This document shows, piece after piece, positions 34,072 to 42,427 of a stretch of DNA of 64,000 nucleotides. The notes under the pieces were generated by a model. It saw only the letters and a list, made by a program, of their open reading frames with translations. It searched no databases and was not told where the DNA came from. Every line of letters begins with the position of its first letter. Positions within the stretch are counted from its first letter, which is position 1. This DNA comes from an uncultured bacterium (GTDB taxonomy: Bacteria > Planctomycetota > UBA1135): contig CALFOT010000056.1 of NCBI GenBank assembly GCA_937919925.1, positions 44,591 to 108,590 of the forward strand, written 5' to 3'. Both the position numbers and the translations under genes were made by a program.

Positions 34072-35736
34072 ATGTTTTGCTTCTCCGTATTGTTGACATC
34101 TTTCACTGTGGCGGCTTGTCCCATGGCTCAAGGCGTGCCACAGCAAGCCACGCAACCGGCTGCCGTCGCCGCCGTTGCCCTGGCGCCCATTGTGATCGGA
34201 ACTCACACCTTTGAGCGACGCCTCTTGGCGAACGGCTTGCATGCTGTTGCGGTAAAAGACGAGCGTGAAGATATGAGTATTTTTATTGCCGTCGGCGCGG
34301 GTAATCGCCAGGAGAGTGCGGATACTTCCGGCTTGGCGCATCTCACCGAGCATGCTTTATTCACCGGTACTCCTACCACCGGTGTGGATGAACACGAGCG
34401 CACCGTGGTGCAATGGGGCGGGGAATCCAACGCTTTCACACGCGACGATTTTACGCTGTATTACGATCACGCCTTTCCGGTTGAGCAGATGGATTTGGTG
34501 TTGAGCATGGAGGCCGACCGCCTCAGCAATCTTACTTTTGAAGAGAAGGCGGTTTTGCATGAGCGTCACCGTCTGCAAGTTGAGGAAGAGCATTCTTACC
34601 GCACTGCCGATGGCCGGGCCGAGCAACTGGAGCATGCCTTCTACGAACAGCATCCCTATCGTTTCGGTTTGCGGGATGAAAAAGGCAACACCAAGGGGCC
34701 ACAGCTTGGCGTTGATTTGATTAAAGAGTTTTACGCCAAGCATTACCAGGCAGATCGTTTTGCGGTGGTGGTGGTGGGGCCGGTCGAGCCGAAAGTAGCT
34801 CTGGATGCCATTGAAAAGGCATTTAGCGGCTTGGACGGACATGCAGGTGCCGCCCACGTGCCTGCGGAAGTCGCCACTCTGGAGCCACGCACCAAGCGGA
34901 TTGTTTCCCAATTGCCGCGTGACCGTTTTGTGCAATGTTGGTTAACGCCGGCTCTGGGGCACCCGGATAACGCACCGCTGGCGGTGTTATCAGCCATGCT
35001 GGGTCGCGAGCAGCTACCTTGCGAAGAAGTGCTCATCGTTGGCATGGGAGGGCGCCTTGATCCAGATATTTTCCGCGTTGGCTGGTCAGGCCCGCAAACC
35101 GTTGCCGCAGAAGTCGAAGCACTCTTGGCGAGCTATCGCGACGGCACCATTTTCGCGGATCAAGCTAAGGCTGGCATTCTCACTGAAGTCAAAGAGTTGA
35201 TGGTGGCTTCGCATAACAATGCGCCACTGCGCGCCCGCCCGTATTTTTCGTTGGCTGGAACCTTGGCTTGGCATGAAGTGTTTGGCATGAGTGAAGCGCT
35301 TGCTGGTTGGGGGGATGCTGTGGCGGCGGTTACTGCCGCAGATATCCAACGCGTGGCCGCTGCGTGGTTGGATCCTCAGCGTGCCACTTTGATCATCTTT
35401 GAAGGCACCGGAATTGCGGTTGCAGCTTTGCCAGCCGATAGCGATGGCCTCTATGAAGCAGCCGCTCAGGCTGAAGAAACGGGGGATTACGAACGCGCCA
35501 TCGAAGCGTACAGCCGTTTATTGGCCATGAAGCCGGACAAAATGAACACCGTGATTCAGCTTGCTACCCGCGGCCAGTTTTTCTTAGAGCTCAACGATTT
35601 CGACGGCGCCATCCAAGACTTCGAGGATGCGCTGAAAGTGATTGATTACCCGGCTGTACGCGATCTTCTTGAGGAAGCGCTCGCGCGTAAAAAGCGTGCG
35701 ATGCGGGGTGAGTTCGATGCCGCGGAAGAAAAATAA
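34072..35736 (+). CDS. M16 (insulinase-like) zinc peptidase with C-terminal TPR
   Basis: Exported peptidase, 554 residues with a signal peptide or lipoprotein signal (VAACPMA). The inverted zinc motif HLTEH is at residues 90-94 and the following family acidic segment EEKAVLHERHR lies about 75 residues later, as in M16 enzymes. The domain runs on with FYAKHYQADRFAVVVVGPV, the usual link. After about residue 440 there is a TPR-like pair (GDYERAIEAYSRLLAMKPDKMN and NDFDGAIQDFEDAL). Only one to two M16 half-domains fit in this length, so a partner subunit may be needed. The gene is divergent from the DUF4097 pair. Confidence 0.82.
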   Translation: MFCFSVLLTSFTVAACPMAQGVPQQATQPAAVAAVALAPIVIGTHTFERRLLANGLHAVAVKDEREDMSIFIAVGAGNRQESADTSGLAHLTEHALFTGTPTTGVDEHERTVVQWGGESNAFTRDDFTLYYDHAFPVEQMDLVLSMEADRLSNLTFEEKAVLHERHRLQVEEEHSYRTADGRAEQLEHAFYEQHPYRFGLRDEKGNTKGPQLGVDLIKEFYAKHYQADRFAVVVVGPVEPKVALDAIEKAFSGLDGHAGAAHVPAEVATLEPRTKRIVSQLPRDRFVQCWLTPALGHPDNAPLAVLSAMLGREQLPCEEVLIVGMGGRLDPDIFRVGWSGPQTVAAEVEALLASYRDGTIFADQAKAGILTEVKELMVASHNNAPLRARPYFSLAGTLAWHEVFGMSEALAGWGDAVAAVTAADIQRVAAAWLDPQRATLIIFEGTGIAVAALPADSDGLYEAAAQAEETGDYERAIEAYSRLLAMKPDKMNTVIQLATRGQFFLELNDFDGAIQDFEDALKVIDYPAVRDLLEEALARKKRAMRGEFDAAEEK

Positions 35737-35767
35737 TCCGCGCATGCGCTGGCGTGGATAGCCAACC

Positions 35768-36994
35768 CTAGGCGTTTAGCCAGCCGAATTCTTTTTTGCG
35801 CAAGGCCGCAAGACCGTTGCCCTGTGCCCAGGCAAGTAAATCATCGCCAGGGATAGGGCGACTGAGTAGGTAACCTTGTGCAATATCGCAGCCCATCTGC
35901 CACAACAGGTTCAGGTGCGAGGGCTGTTCGATACCTTCGGCCACTACTTGCACACCAAGGTCATGGCCAAGCACGATGCAAGTTTTGACAATTGCGCGCG
36001 CTTCTCGGTCGTCAGTCATGTAACTGACAAAGCTGCGGTCGATTTTGAGTTCGGTAAAAGGCATGCGGTGCAGTTGCACCAACGAGGAGTACCCGGTTCC
36101 AAAATCATCGATAGAGAGCTTGACGCCTTTCATGCGCAGCCGCGTCAGAATGTCTAGGGAAGTAGCCAATTCACCCATCAAAGAACTCTCGGTGATTTCG
36201 AGAGTCAGTCGTGTGGGGTCGAGTTTTTTCTCCATTAACAACCCGGCAAGCTGCTCGGGTAAGGCCAAGCTGGTGATGTTGTCGGCGGCAATATTGATCG
36301 ATACTGAAATGTCAAAGTCAGCGGCCCTCCACTGTTGAATCTGCAAGATGGCCTTATTGAGAACTAAAGATGTGAGTTGATCCATCCACCCATAGCTTTC
36401 GGCGATGGGGATAAAACGCTCGGGGCCAACCAAGCCTAGCTCGGGGTGTTGCCAGCGCACCAGAGCTTCCACACCTGCAATCTCTCCGCTTTGAATCGCA
36501 ATCTGCGGTTGAAAATACAGAATCAATTCGTCTTCGAGAATAGCACGCTGCACTTCGCGGGGCGCACAGCCGCGCCAGCTGGGTTGGAAACTTTGGGTTT
36601 CCCCGCAGGGTTGCGACATCGCGTACGGCCGCAGTACTTGTTGAAATTTCACCACCGATAACGGCTTTGGCAAGGCTGCCAAGATGGTTAGGTTATGCGC
36701 CCTGCCAAGTTCCTCAGCGGAGTGCAGCACCCCGGCATCGTGTCCGCTGATCAACACTAGTGCGGGTGGGTTGTTTTTTTTTGCCAGTTGGCGCATCACT
36801 TCAATGCCATCCATATTTGGCATGAATAGATCTAAGACCAAAAGTGAGCCTTCCTCCACCTCGTCGACTTGCTCCAAAAAAACGCTGCCGCTGGTGAAGA
36901 GGCGCGGTTCCAGACCGGTCATTTCTACTACATCAGCCAGTAGGATTAACATGTCGGGCTCGTCGTCGAGTAAGTAAACAATAGGTATAGTCAT
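35768..36994 (-). CDS. REC-EAL response regulator, cyclic di-GMP phosphodiesterase
   Basis: 408 residues: a receiver domain (acidic pair Asp10/Asp11, phospho-acceptor Asp55 in LLVLDLFMP, Lys110) then an EAL domain (about 150-400). The EAL motif is intact at 176-178 (GVEALVRW), and DDFGTGYSS (Asp296, Asp297) plus ELKIDRSF and VVAEGIEQ give all main metal and ligand segments, so it should hydrolyse cyclic di-GMP when phosphorylated. Its ATG overlaps the stop of the upstream hybrid kinase by 4 bases, marking a dedicated operon; the kinase likely controls it. Confidence 0.92.
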   Translation of the reverse strand: MTIPIVYLLDDEPDMLILLADVVEMTGLEPRLFTSGSVFLEQVDEVEEGSLLVLDLFMPNMDGIEVMRQLAKKNNPPALVLISGHDAGVLHSAEELGRAHNLTILAALPKPLSVVKFQQVLRPYAMSQPCGETQSFQPSWRGCAPREVQRAILEDELILYFQPQIAIQSGEIAGVEALVRWQHPELGLVGPERFIPIAESYGWMDQLTSLVLNKAILQIQQWRAADFDISVSINIAADNITSLALPEQLAGLLMEKKLDPTRLTLEITESSLMGELATSLDILTRLRMKGVKLSIDDFGTGYSSLVQLHRMPFTELKIDRSFVSYMTDDREARAIVKTCIVLGHDLGVQVVAEGIEQPSHLNLLWQMGCDIAQGYLLSRPIPGDDLLAWAQGNGLAALRKKEFGWLNA

Positions 36995-39729
36995 GCCGAG
37001 TTCTCCGCCGACTTGGAGCGGAAATACCGCTCGAGTGCTTGTTCGATGAGGGCGTCTTTGCCGACAAAATAAGGGACCATTGCGCGATCCAGTATACGCA
37101 CATGATCATCCCACCAACTGCCAAGGAAGCCGGTGACGTCCGCAGTGCGCAATTGGCCTTGTTCATAGTCTGTGAGCATCCTTTCAAGTTGCCGCAGCAG
37201 CATTTGATGAACTTGCCGATGATTTGCTAGCTCCGGATAATTACATGCAGCCATCACCACTTCTTCCCGTTCAAAATGGCTTTTGCTGTAGGCGTGTAAT
37301 TCCCGCAGGATAAAACCGGCCTTCGCTCTACCGTCATCGGTATCGGCAAGATGCATGCCGTGGCTCACCAATTGCATCAGGAGTTGGTGATCGTCATCGA
37401 GGACAGCGACTCCAACGGCCAAATCGGCAGGGCCATCCAGCGCCGCGCGCACTTGGAAAGCCAAGTTCCTTTGGCTGTACGGCTTTCGGAGCAGCTCCAT
37501 GTGCATGGTGTGTTGGTGACTCTGATTGACCGCATCTTCGGCATGGCCAGAAGCCATCAGAACCCGTAGGTTTGGGAATTGGGCTTTGGCCTGCGCGGCT
37601 AATTGGTAACCGTTTAGGTCTCCGGGCATCACCACGTCGCTGAACAACAAATCAATATCGGAGTGACGGCGAAGTGCCTGCAGAGCTTCGGCACCATCAC
37701 CGGCGGTAATGACTCGGTATCCGAGACTTCGCAAGCTTTGTGCGGCGATTTCCACCAAATCGGTTTCATCATCCACAACTAAAAGAGTCTCTGTGCCCCG
37801 CGGAACAAAATCCTCCGCATGCTCAAGGTTGCGTGGGTTCGCGACGGTGTCAAGGCAACGCGGCAGGCGCATGGTGAGTGTGGTGCCTTCGCCAGGATTA
37901 GACTCGCAATGAATGTTGCCCCCAGACCGTTGCACAAAACCATAAACATTCGCCAATCCCAAACCAGTGCCCTTGCCCGTGTCTTTGGTGGTAAAAAAAG
38001 GCTCGAAAATATGTTCTTGGGCATCGTACGCAATGCCTACGCCATTATCGCGGACAAGGAGTTGCACAAACTCCCCAGTCTCGCTGGTGGAAGGGCCCGC
38101 GGAAGCTTCCCTAAAGTTGCAGGTTTCGATGGAGAGCTGGCCATTTTGGGCCATTGCATCGCGGGCATTGATAATTAAATTTAGCAGGGCATCTTCAAAA
38201 TCAGCAGGGTCGATCGCGGATACCCACAGATCTTCCTGAAGATGCATCACCACGGTAATTTTTGGAGTGAGCGTGCGGAGAATGAGGTTGTGCATGGCCT
38301 CGATAACCGCATTGATATTCGTTGGATGGATGGTGGTGGCTTGGCCCCGCGAGAAACCAATCATTTGCTTGGTCAAGTCAGCGGCGCGCTGGGCCGATTT
38401 CCCAATGGTTTGAACCCGCGCAAGCATTTTGGGATCCCCCTTGAGCTCCCTCTTCAATAAATCTACATTGCCCAAAATAATGCATAAGATATTATTGAAA
38501 TCGTGCGCAATACCACCGGTGAGTTGCCCGACGGTCTCCATTTTTTGTGCCTGAAGTAGCCGCCGGTTGGTGGTGATGTCCTGAATGGTTCCGAACATTC
38601 TGGTGGGTACCCCTGCGGAGTTCAACTTCAGTCGCCCTTCGCCGTGCACCCATTTCATTTCGCCAGTTCTTTGGTCTATCACTCGATATTCGCGATCAAA
38701 TGGCTTTAACTGCTCGAGGACTTCGCACTGGAGATACTTGGCAAGGGAATCTTTGTCACCGGGGTGAATGAGGTTGAGCCAGCTTTGGATGGTGCGTTCA
38801 TAATCTTCATCGATGCCAAAGATTCGGTTGAGTTCGCTAGAACTGGTCCATTTCTGGCTCTCAACGTCTAGGTTGTAGTGACCAATTCGCGCAATTTGTT
38901 GTGCTTCCTGAAGAAGTTCTTCACGGTGGCGGAGGTCATGCTCCACTTGTAGTTGCTGCAAATGTTGCCCGGAAAGCTTATTGCTCATTTGGACCAGCGC
39001 TCTCCCTACCTGCGCGAACTTCCCATGACCTTCTACCTCAGGGATAGTGGTCATTTCGCCGGAAGCAATCGCCTGCGTATAGGACACTAATTGGTCTGCA
39101 GGTTGTGCGACATATCTGATCAGAAGGCCGATCAAGATGGCCAAGGCCAAGAGTAGAAACAATCCCGTAGAAGTGTTCGGGCGCAGAGCTTGTAGCCACA
39201 AATCTTTCGCGTTGTAAGGGAGTCGATACAGGGCAAAAATTGTGCCCAACGATTCTCTAGGTGTAAGGGGATTATTGGATACTCGTGAGAACGGGTGATA
39301 ACTAATCAGGCGCTGTTTCTGCGGGCCAAGTATAGACTTTGGGAGGTGATCCTTTTGTGCAGCAGCCAGCAACGTTGGGTCAAACAACGCCAGCACTTCG
39401 GTAGCGGTGCGCCCTTCCCACTCTGGTTGCGAAGAGTTGCGAATGCGCCCTGCGGGATCGATGACCACTACCTCCTCATAGCCAGCTAGCTTGGTACGCC
39501 GACGCAGCGCAACGGAGGCTCTTTCGTCATCGCCAGCTTGATAGGCATCTTGCAAATTCATCTGTAGCAAGGCCAGGTCGCGGCTGGTTGCAATCTTGCT
39601 GGACTGGAGTTGGCCTGCGCTTCGAGATTCGAATTCGTGCCAAGATGTCAAACCCCACAGCATGACGAACGCCGCCGCAACAGACACGGGCAGCCAAAAA
39701 CTCAAAGGCAACTTGCGTTCGGTTTGCAC
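36991..39729 (-). CDS. Hybrid sensor kinase with PAS, receiver and C-terminal hemerythrin domain
   Basis: 912 residues. Order: membrane helix (about 9-30), extracytoplasmic sensor region (31-185), second helix (186-206), HAMP (207-260), PAS with PAC (about 270-390), HisKA with phosphorylated His409 (GGIAHDFNN), HATPase ([25 protein letters not shown]), receiver (Asp698 in LLFSDVV) and hemerythrin (about 767-905). All seven hemerythrin ligands are present: His781, His818/Glu822, His837/His841, His876/Asp881. That site reversibly binds O2 at a di-iron centre, so the output may depend on oxygen. The GTG start at 39729 is the first in frame. Its stop overlaps the EAL gene's start. Confidence 0.93.
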   Translation of the reverse strand: MQTERKLPLSFWLPVSVAAAFVMLWGLTSWHEFESRSAGQLQSSKIATSRDLALLQMNLQDAYQAGDDERASVALRRRTKLAGYEEVVVIDPAGRIRNSSQPEWEGRTATEVLALFDPTLLAAAQKDHLPKSILGPQKQRLISYHPFSRVSNNPLTPRESLGTIFALYRLPYNAKDLWLQALRPNTSTGLFLLLALAILIGLLIRYVAQPADQLVSYTQAIASGEMTTIPEVEGHGKFAQVGRALVQMSNKLSGQHLQQLQVEHDLRHREELLQEAQQIARIGHYNLDVESQKWTSSSELNRIFGIDEDYERTIQSWLNLIHPGDKDSLAKYLQCEVLEQLKPFDREYRVIDQRTGEMKWVHGEGRLKLNSAGVPTRMFGTIQDITTNRRLLQAQKMETVGQLTGGIAHDFNNILCIILGNVDLLKRELKGDPKMLARVQTIGKSAQRAADLTKQMIGFSRGQATTIHPTNINAVIEAMHNLILRTLTPKITVVMHLQEDLWVSAIDPADFEDALLNLIINARDAMAQNGQLSIETCNFREASAGPSTSETGEFVQLLVRDNGVGIAYDAQEHIFEPFFTTKDTGKGTGLGLANVYGFVQRSGGNIHCESNPGEGTTLTMRLPRCLDTVANPRNLEHAEDFVPRGTETLLVVDDETDLVEIAAQSLRSLGYRVITAGDGAEALQALRRHSDIDLLFSDVVMPGDLNGYQLAAQAKAQFPNLRVLMASGHAEDAVNQSHQHTMHMELLRKPYSQRNLAFQVRAALDGPADLAVGVAVLDDDHQLLMQLVSHGMHLADTDDGRAKAGFILRELHAYSKSHFEREEVVMAACNYPELANHRQVHQMLLRQLERMLTDYEQGQLRTADVTGFLGSWWDDHVRILDRAMVPYFVGKDALIEQALERYFRSKSAENSA

Positions 39730-39830
39730 GATTCTGGTGGGAGCGAACAGAGCTAGGTGGCTAGGGTACTATCGGAAAACAACCCAGAAAACGCGAGTAA
39801 ATTGTCTTTATACCGAGTTTGTTGACGGGC

Positions 39831-39836
39831 TAGGAT
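39831..39836 (+). promoter_or_regulatory. TAGGAT -10-like box of the purine nucleoside phosphorylase gene
   Basis: TAGGAT ends 6 bases before ATG 39843. Confidence 0.42.
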
Positions 39837-39842
39837 GGAGGC

Positions 39843-40679
39843 ATGTTTGAAGAAAGCACCAAGGTGGACGCGCTGGTAGAAATTCTCGGCCAACAGTTTG
39901 GGGAGCCTCCACAGATTGCCGTGGTTTTGGGTTCCGGCTGGAAAGAGCTGGCTGCCGAGCTGCTCGAAGGGGCTGAAAGCCTTGATTTAGGTGGTTTGGA
40001 TAACTGGATTTGTCCCAGTGTTGCTGGCCATGGGTCTGATTTGTTGCTTGGCAATCTGGTTGGTGTTCCGCAACGCGAGGCCCGCCGCGTTCTGCTCTGT
40101 AGTGGTCGGGTACACAGCTATGAAGGCTACACTGCGGCCGAACTGGTGCGTGGTGTCCGTGTTTTGGTGAAATGGGGAGCCACCCACATTCTTCTGCTCA
40201 ACGCCGCCGGGAGTTTGGCGCAAGACCGCCCTCCTGGCTCTTTGATGCCCTTCACCGATCACATCAACATCGGCCTCCCAAACCCGCTACGCCGGGGCGA
40301 AAACTGTGGTTTGGGTGCGCAGTTTGTGAATCTAGTGGATATGTATGATCCCGTTTGGCGCGCGGCACTCCTGGCAGCGCAGCCGCAGTTGCGGCCAGGG
40401 GTTTATGCTGGCATGGAAGGGCCTTCCTATGAAACCCCAGCAGAGGTGCGTATGTTGGCGCAGTTAGGTGCCGACGCCGTCGGCATGAGCACGATTCCGG
40501 AGGCGATTGCAGCGCATGCATTAGGAGCCAAAGTGATGGCGATTTCGCTGCTCACCAACATGGCAGCCGGCATCGGCGGGAGCAATCCTAGCCACGCAGA
40601 AGTGCTCGCCACGGCCACCGCCAATGCCGCCGCCGCCGCTGCTGTACTGCACTCTGCATTGTTGACCGCAACGGTTTGA
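39843..40679 (+). CDS. Purine nucleoside phosphorylase (trimeric PNP type)
   Basis: Cytoplasmic enzyme splitting purine nucleosides with phosphate into base and ribose-1-phosphate. 278 residues, normal for the trimeric class. Signatures: VVLGSGWKEL (phosphate loop), LLCSGRVHSYEGY (usual form GR.H.YEGY), LLLNAAGSL, YAGMEGPSYETPAEVRML (ribose and base contact), VGMSTIPEAIAA and LLTNMAAGI. NupC at 29369 is a plausible supplier of substrate. Guanosine/inosine preference is usual in this class but not readable. Confidence 0.92.
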   Translation: MFEESTKVDALVEILGQQFGEPPQIAVVLGSGWKELAAELLEGAESLDLGGLDNWICPSVAGHGSDLLLGNLVGVPQREARRVLLCSGRVHSYEGYTAAELVRGVRVLVKWGATHILLLNAAGSLAQDRPPGSLMPFTDHINIGLPNPLRRGENCGLGAQFVNLVDMYDPVWRAALLAAQPQLRPGVYAGMEGPSYETPAEVRMLAQLGADAVGMSTIPEAIAAHALGAKVMAISLLTNMAAGIGGSNPSHAEVLATATANAAAAAAVLHSALLTATV

Positions 40680-40751
40680 GATATCCGTGGGCTGCCCTAG
40701 AATTCAGCCCACGGCAGCCATCACGGCAGCCTCATTTCCCAGTTAAAAACC

Positions 40752-41351
40752 ATGGCAGTTCTCGTTAACAAGCCCGCGCCCGATTTCACGGCTACCGCGG
40801 TCATGGAAGACGGCTCCACGAAGCAGGTTTCCTTGTCGGATTACAAGGGCCAGCACGTCGCGCTGTTCTTCTACCCTAAAGATTTCACCTTTGTCTGACC
40901 TTCCGAGTTAATCGCTTTTGACCATCGTATGGATGAGTTCAAAAAGCGCGGCGTCCAAGTTTTGGGCGTCTCCATTGATACTCCGGAATCTCACATCAAC
41001 TGGCGCAATACGGCCATCAAAGAAGGCGGCATTGGCCCATTGAACTATCCGCTACTTTGTGACGAGGATCGCGCGTTGACCAACGCTTACGATTTGTTGC
41101 ATGAGGCTACTACCTTTGCACTGCGTGGTACCTTTATCATTGATAAAGAAGGCGTCGTGCAAAGCCAAACCGTGAACAACCTCGGCCTTGGCCGTGACAT
41201 GGATGAGCTGCTGCGCATGATTGATGCCGTCCAGTTTCTGGAAACGTCCGGTCATGTTTGCCCGGCAGGTTGGGCTCCAGGCAAAGCTGGCATGAAGCCT
41301 ACTGCAGAAGGCGTCGCCTCTTATCTCGCAGATAACGCTGGCAGCTTGTAG
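40752..41351 (+). CDS. Selenocysteine-containing 2-Cys peroxiredoxin (UGA at the peroxidatic site)
   Basis: Cytoplasmic thiol peroxidase reducing H2O2 and organic peroxides. Reading from ATG 40752 to TAG 41351 gives 199 residues if the TGA at 40896-40898 is decoded as selenocysteine (residue 49). Flanking sequence is the peroxiredoxin active site: KDFTFV-U-PSELIAF, where homologues have FTFVCPTE. The TGA therefore replaces the peroxidatic cysteine exactly. The protein continues in the same frame with [20 protein letters not shown] and the resolving cysteine Cys170 in GHVCPAGW. A second-cysteine peroxiredoxin of this length is the AhpC/typical 2-Cys class. A hairpin fitting a bacterial SECIS lies just after the UGA. 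A standard gene caller would report only the piece from 40929. A strong terminator follows. Confidence 0.88.
40896..40949 (+). promoter_or_regulatory. UGA-Sec codon and candidate SECIS hairpin (peroxiredoxin)
   Basis: After the TGA (40896-40898) the segment CCAT-CGT-ATGG (40922-40932) forms a 4-bp upper stem with a 3-base CGU loop. Below an A/A mismatch, a weak G.U-rich lower stem is possible. The loop begins 27 bases after the UGA and has a G among its first two positions, within the spacing and loop rules known for bacterial SECIS elements. Confidence 0.6.
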
Positions 41352-41401
41352 GTACTCGGCAAAAGAAGTAGTCTACGTGACGAACTTCTTTTTCCCACGA
41401 C

Positions 41402-41433
41402 AGCACCCCAATGGAAGTTGGGGTGCTTTTTTT
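41402..41433 (+). terminator. Strong rho-independent terminator after the peroxiredoxin gene
   Basis: A perfect 10-bp stem AGCACCCCAA / TTGGGGTGCT (41402-41411, 41418-41427) with a 6-base loop is followed by a run of T. It lies 51 bases after the peroxiredoxin stop and before the next gene. Confidence 0.92.
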
Positions 41434-41509
41434 ATCCAAACGAACGGCCCTTTCGCCAGCGTCGCGCTACAATCGAGTGCCCGCAATGGCGGGATGGAAT
41501 TTTAATAAG

Positions 41510-42388
41510 ATGAAGCATTTCACCCCCATCATTTTCGCATTCTTCGCAGTCACGAATTTCGCAGTAGGCTATTTCCCCCAAGATGCAGCATCTTTTGAAA
41601 GGGGCTTAACCGCTGTGGAACGATCCATGGATAGCGGCAAGTGGGAAAAAGCATCTACAGCCTTGCTCGATTTACTTGCAGAAAATGAGCGTGCCGATTA
41701 TGTCTATTACGAAAAACCGCGCGTGCTTCAAGATATGGAGCGGATTGCACTATTTCTGGAGTATTCGCCCCCCACGGCCGACGAAGTCCTTGCCGGTACG
41801 GTGAAGAAATACGATCCACTCAACGGCAAGATCGAAGTTCTATTTCAAGGGTCCGATTTGTCGGACTTCCTGGAATACGATGGTGCCTATACTTTGCCGG
41901 TTGCTTTCACCGGCAACTATTCCATTGAAATGAGTGGCGCGCGGTACCCGGTGGCGCGTCCCCTGGCCATCGTAATTGGGTTTACCACAGAAAACGAATG
42001 GACGATTTCCTTTGGTAGCAATGAGTACAAACCTCATATTACCTGGAATAAGGATGATGAATCGCGCGAGTTTCTTGAGACTTCCGACAAGCAGCCCATT
42101 CAAATCGGTAAGGAGTATCACTTGCTTGTCGAAGTCAATGGCACCAAGGTCAGTGTGAAATCCGACAAGAAGAAGTTGTTTCTGCTAAAGCGGCCAAAGG
42201 ATAGTCAGGGCAAAGCGGCCTTTTATGGATTAAGGGATTACGAGCGCGAGACCCTGCAAATTTTAATTAAAGGTGAGTTGGAGCCGAGTTGGATCGCGGG
42301 CAAAATAGATGCGGCTATGGAAGAAAACCTGGCTGTGTTTGAAGGCCAGTATGTTGCGGAGAAAGTGTTGCCCGCTTGGTTGTTCTAG
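41510..42388 (+). CDS. Exported protein with a LamG/DUF1080-like region; possible N-terminal half of an amber-interrupted gene
   Basis: 292 residues from ATG 41510, with a signal peptide (IIFAFFAVTNFAVG). The mature part has a helical N-terminus then a beta-sandwich-like region (LYD-free, with FTGNYSIEMSGARYPVARP, WTISFGSN, IGKEYHLLVEVNGTKVSVKSD, LQILIKGELEPSW), similar in layout to DUF1080-type jelly rolls. It ends at TAG 42386-42388. The frame continues without another stop through the DUF1570 frame at 42428, so both may be one gene broken by an amber codon. Function unknown. Confidence 0.55.
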   Translation: MKHFTPIIFAFFAVTNFAVGYFPQDAASFERGLTAVERSMDSGKWEKASTALLDLLAENERADYVYYEKPRVLQDMERIALFLEYSPPTADEVLAGTVKKYDPLNGKIEVLFQGSDLSDFLEYDGAYTLPVAFTGNYSIEMSGARYPVARPLAIVIGFTTENEWTISFGSNEYKPHITWNKDDESREFLETSDKQPIQIGKEYHLLVEVNGTKVSVKSDKKKLFLLKRPKDSQGKAAFYGLRDYERETLQILIKGELEPSWIAGKIDAAMEENLAVFEGQYVAEKVLPAWLF

Positions 42389-42414
42389 GAAGAGGGTGAA
42401 GCAGTTGCCGAGCC

Positions 42415-42420
42415 GGAGGA
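42415..42420 (+). promoter_or_regulatory. Strong Shine-Dalgarno sequence for the TTG-started DUF1570 frame
   Basis: GGAGGA at 42415-42420 is followed after 7 bases by TTG 42428, and is the best ribosome binding site in this part of the window. It supports independent translation of the downstream frame even though the preceding stop is an in-frame amber codon. Confidence 0.5.
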
Positions 42421-42427
42421 TCATTCT

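Noticed and set aside
40929..41351. Peroxiredoxin as a truncated gene starting after the UGA
   Set aside because: This would remove the whole active site; the upstream 48 codons match the family perfectly, so the frame is continuous through UGA.
42386..42388. Amber codon as pyrrolysine
   Set aside because: No pyrrolysine signature or Pyl-type protein family is involved and TAG is used as a normal stop elsewhere in the window.
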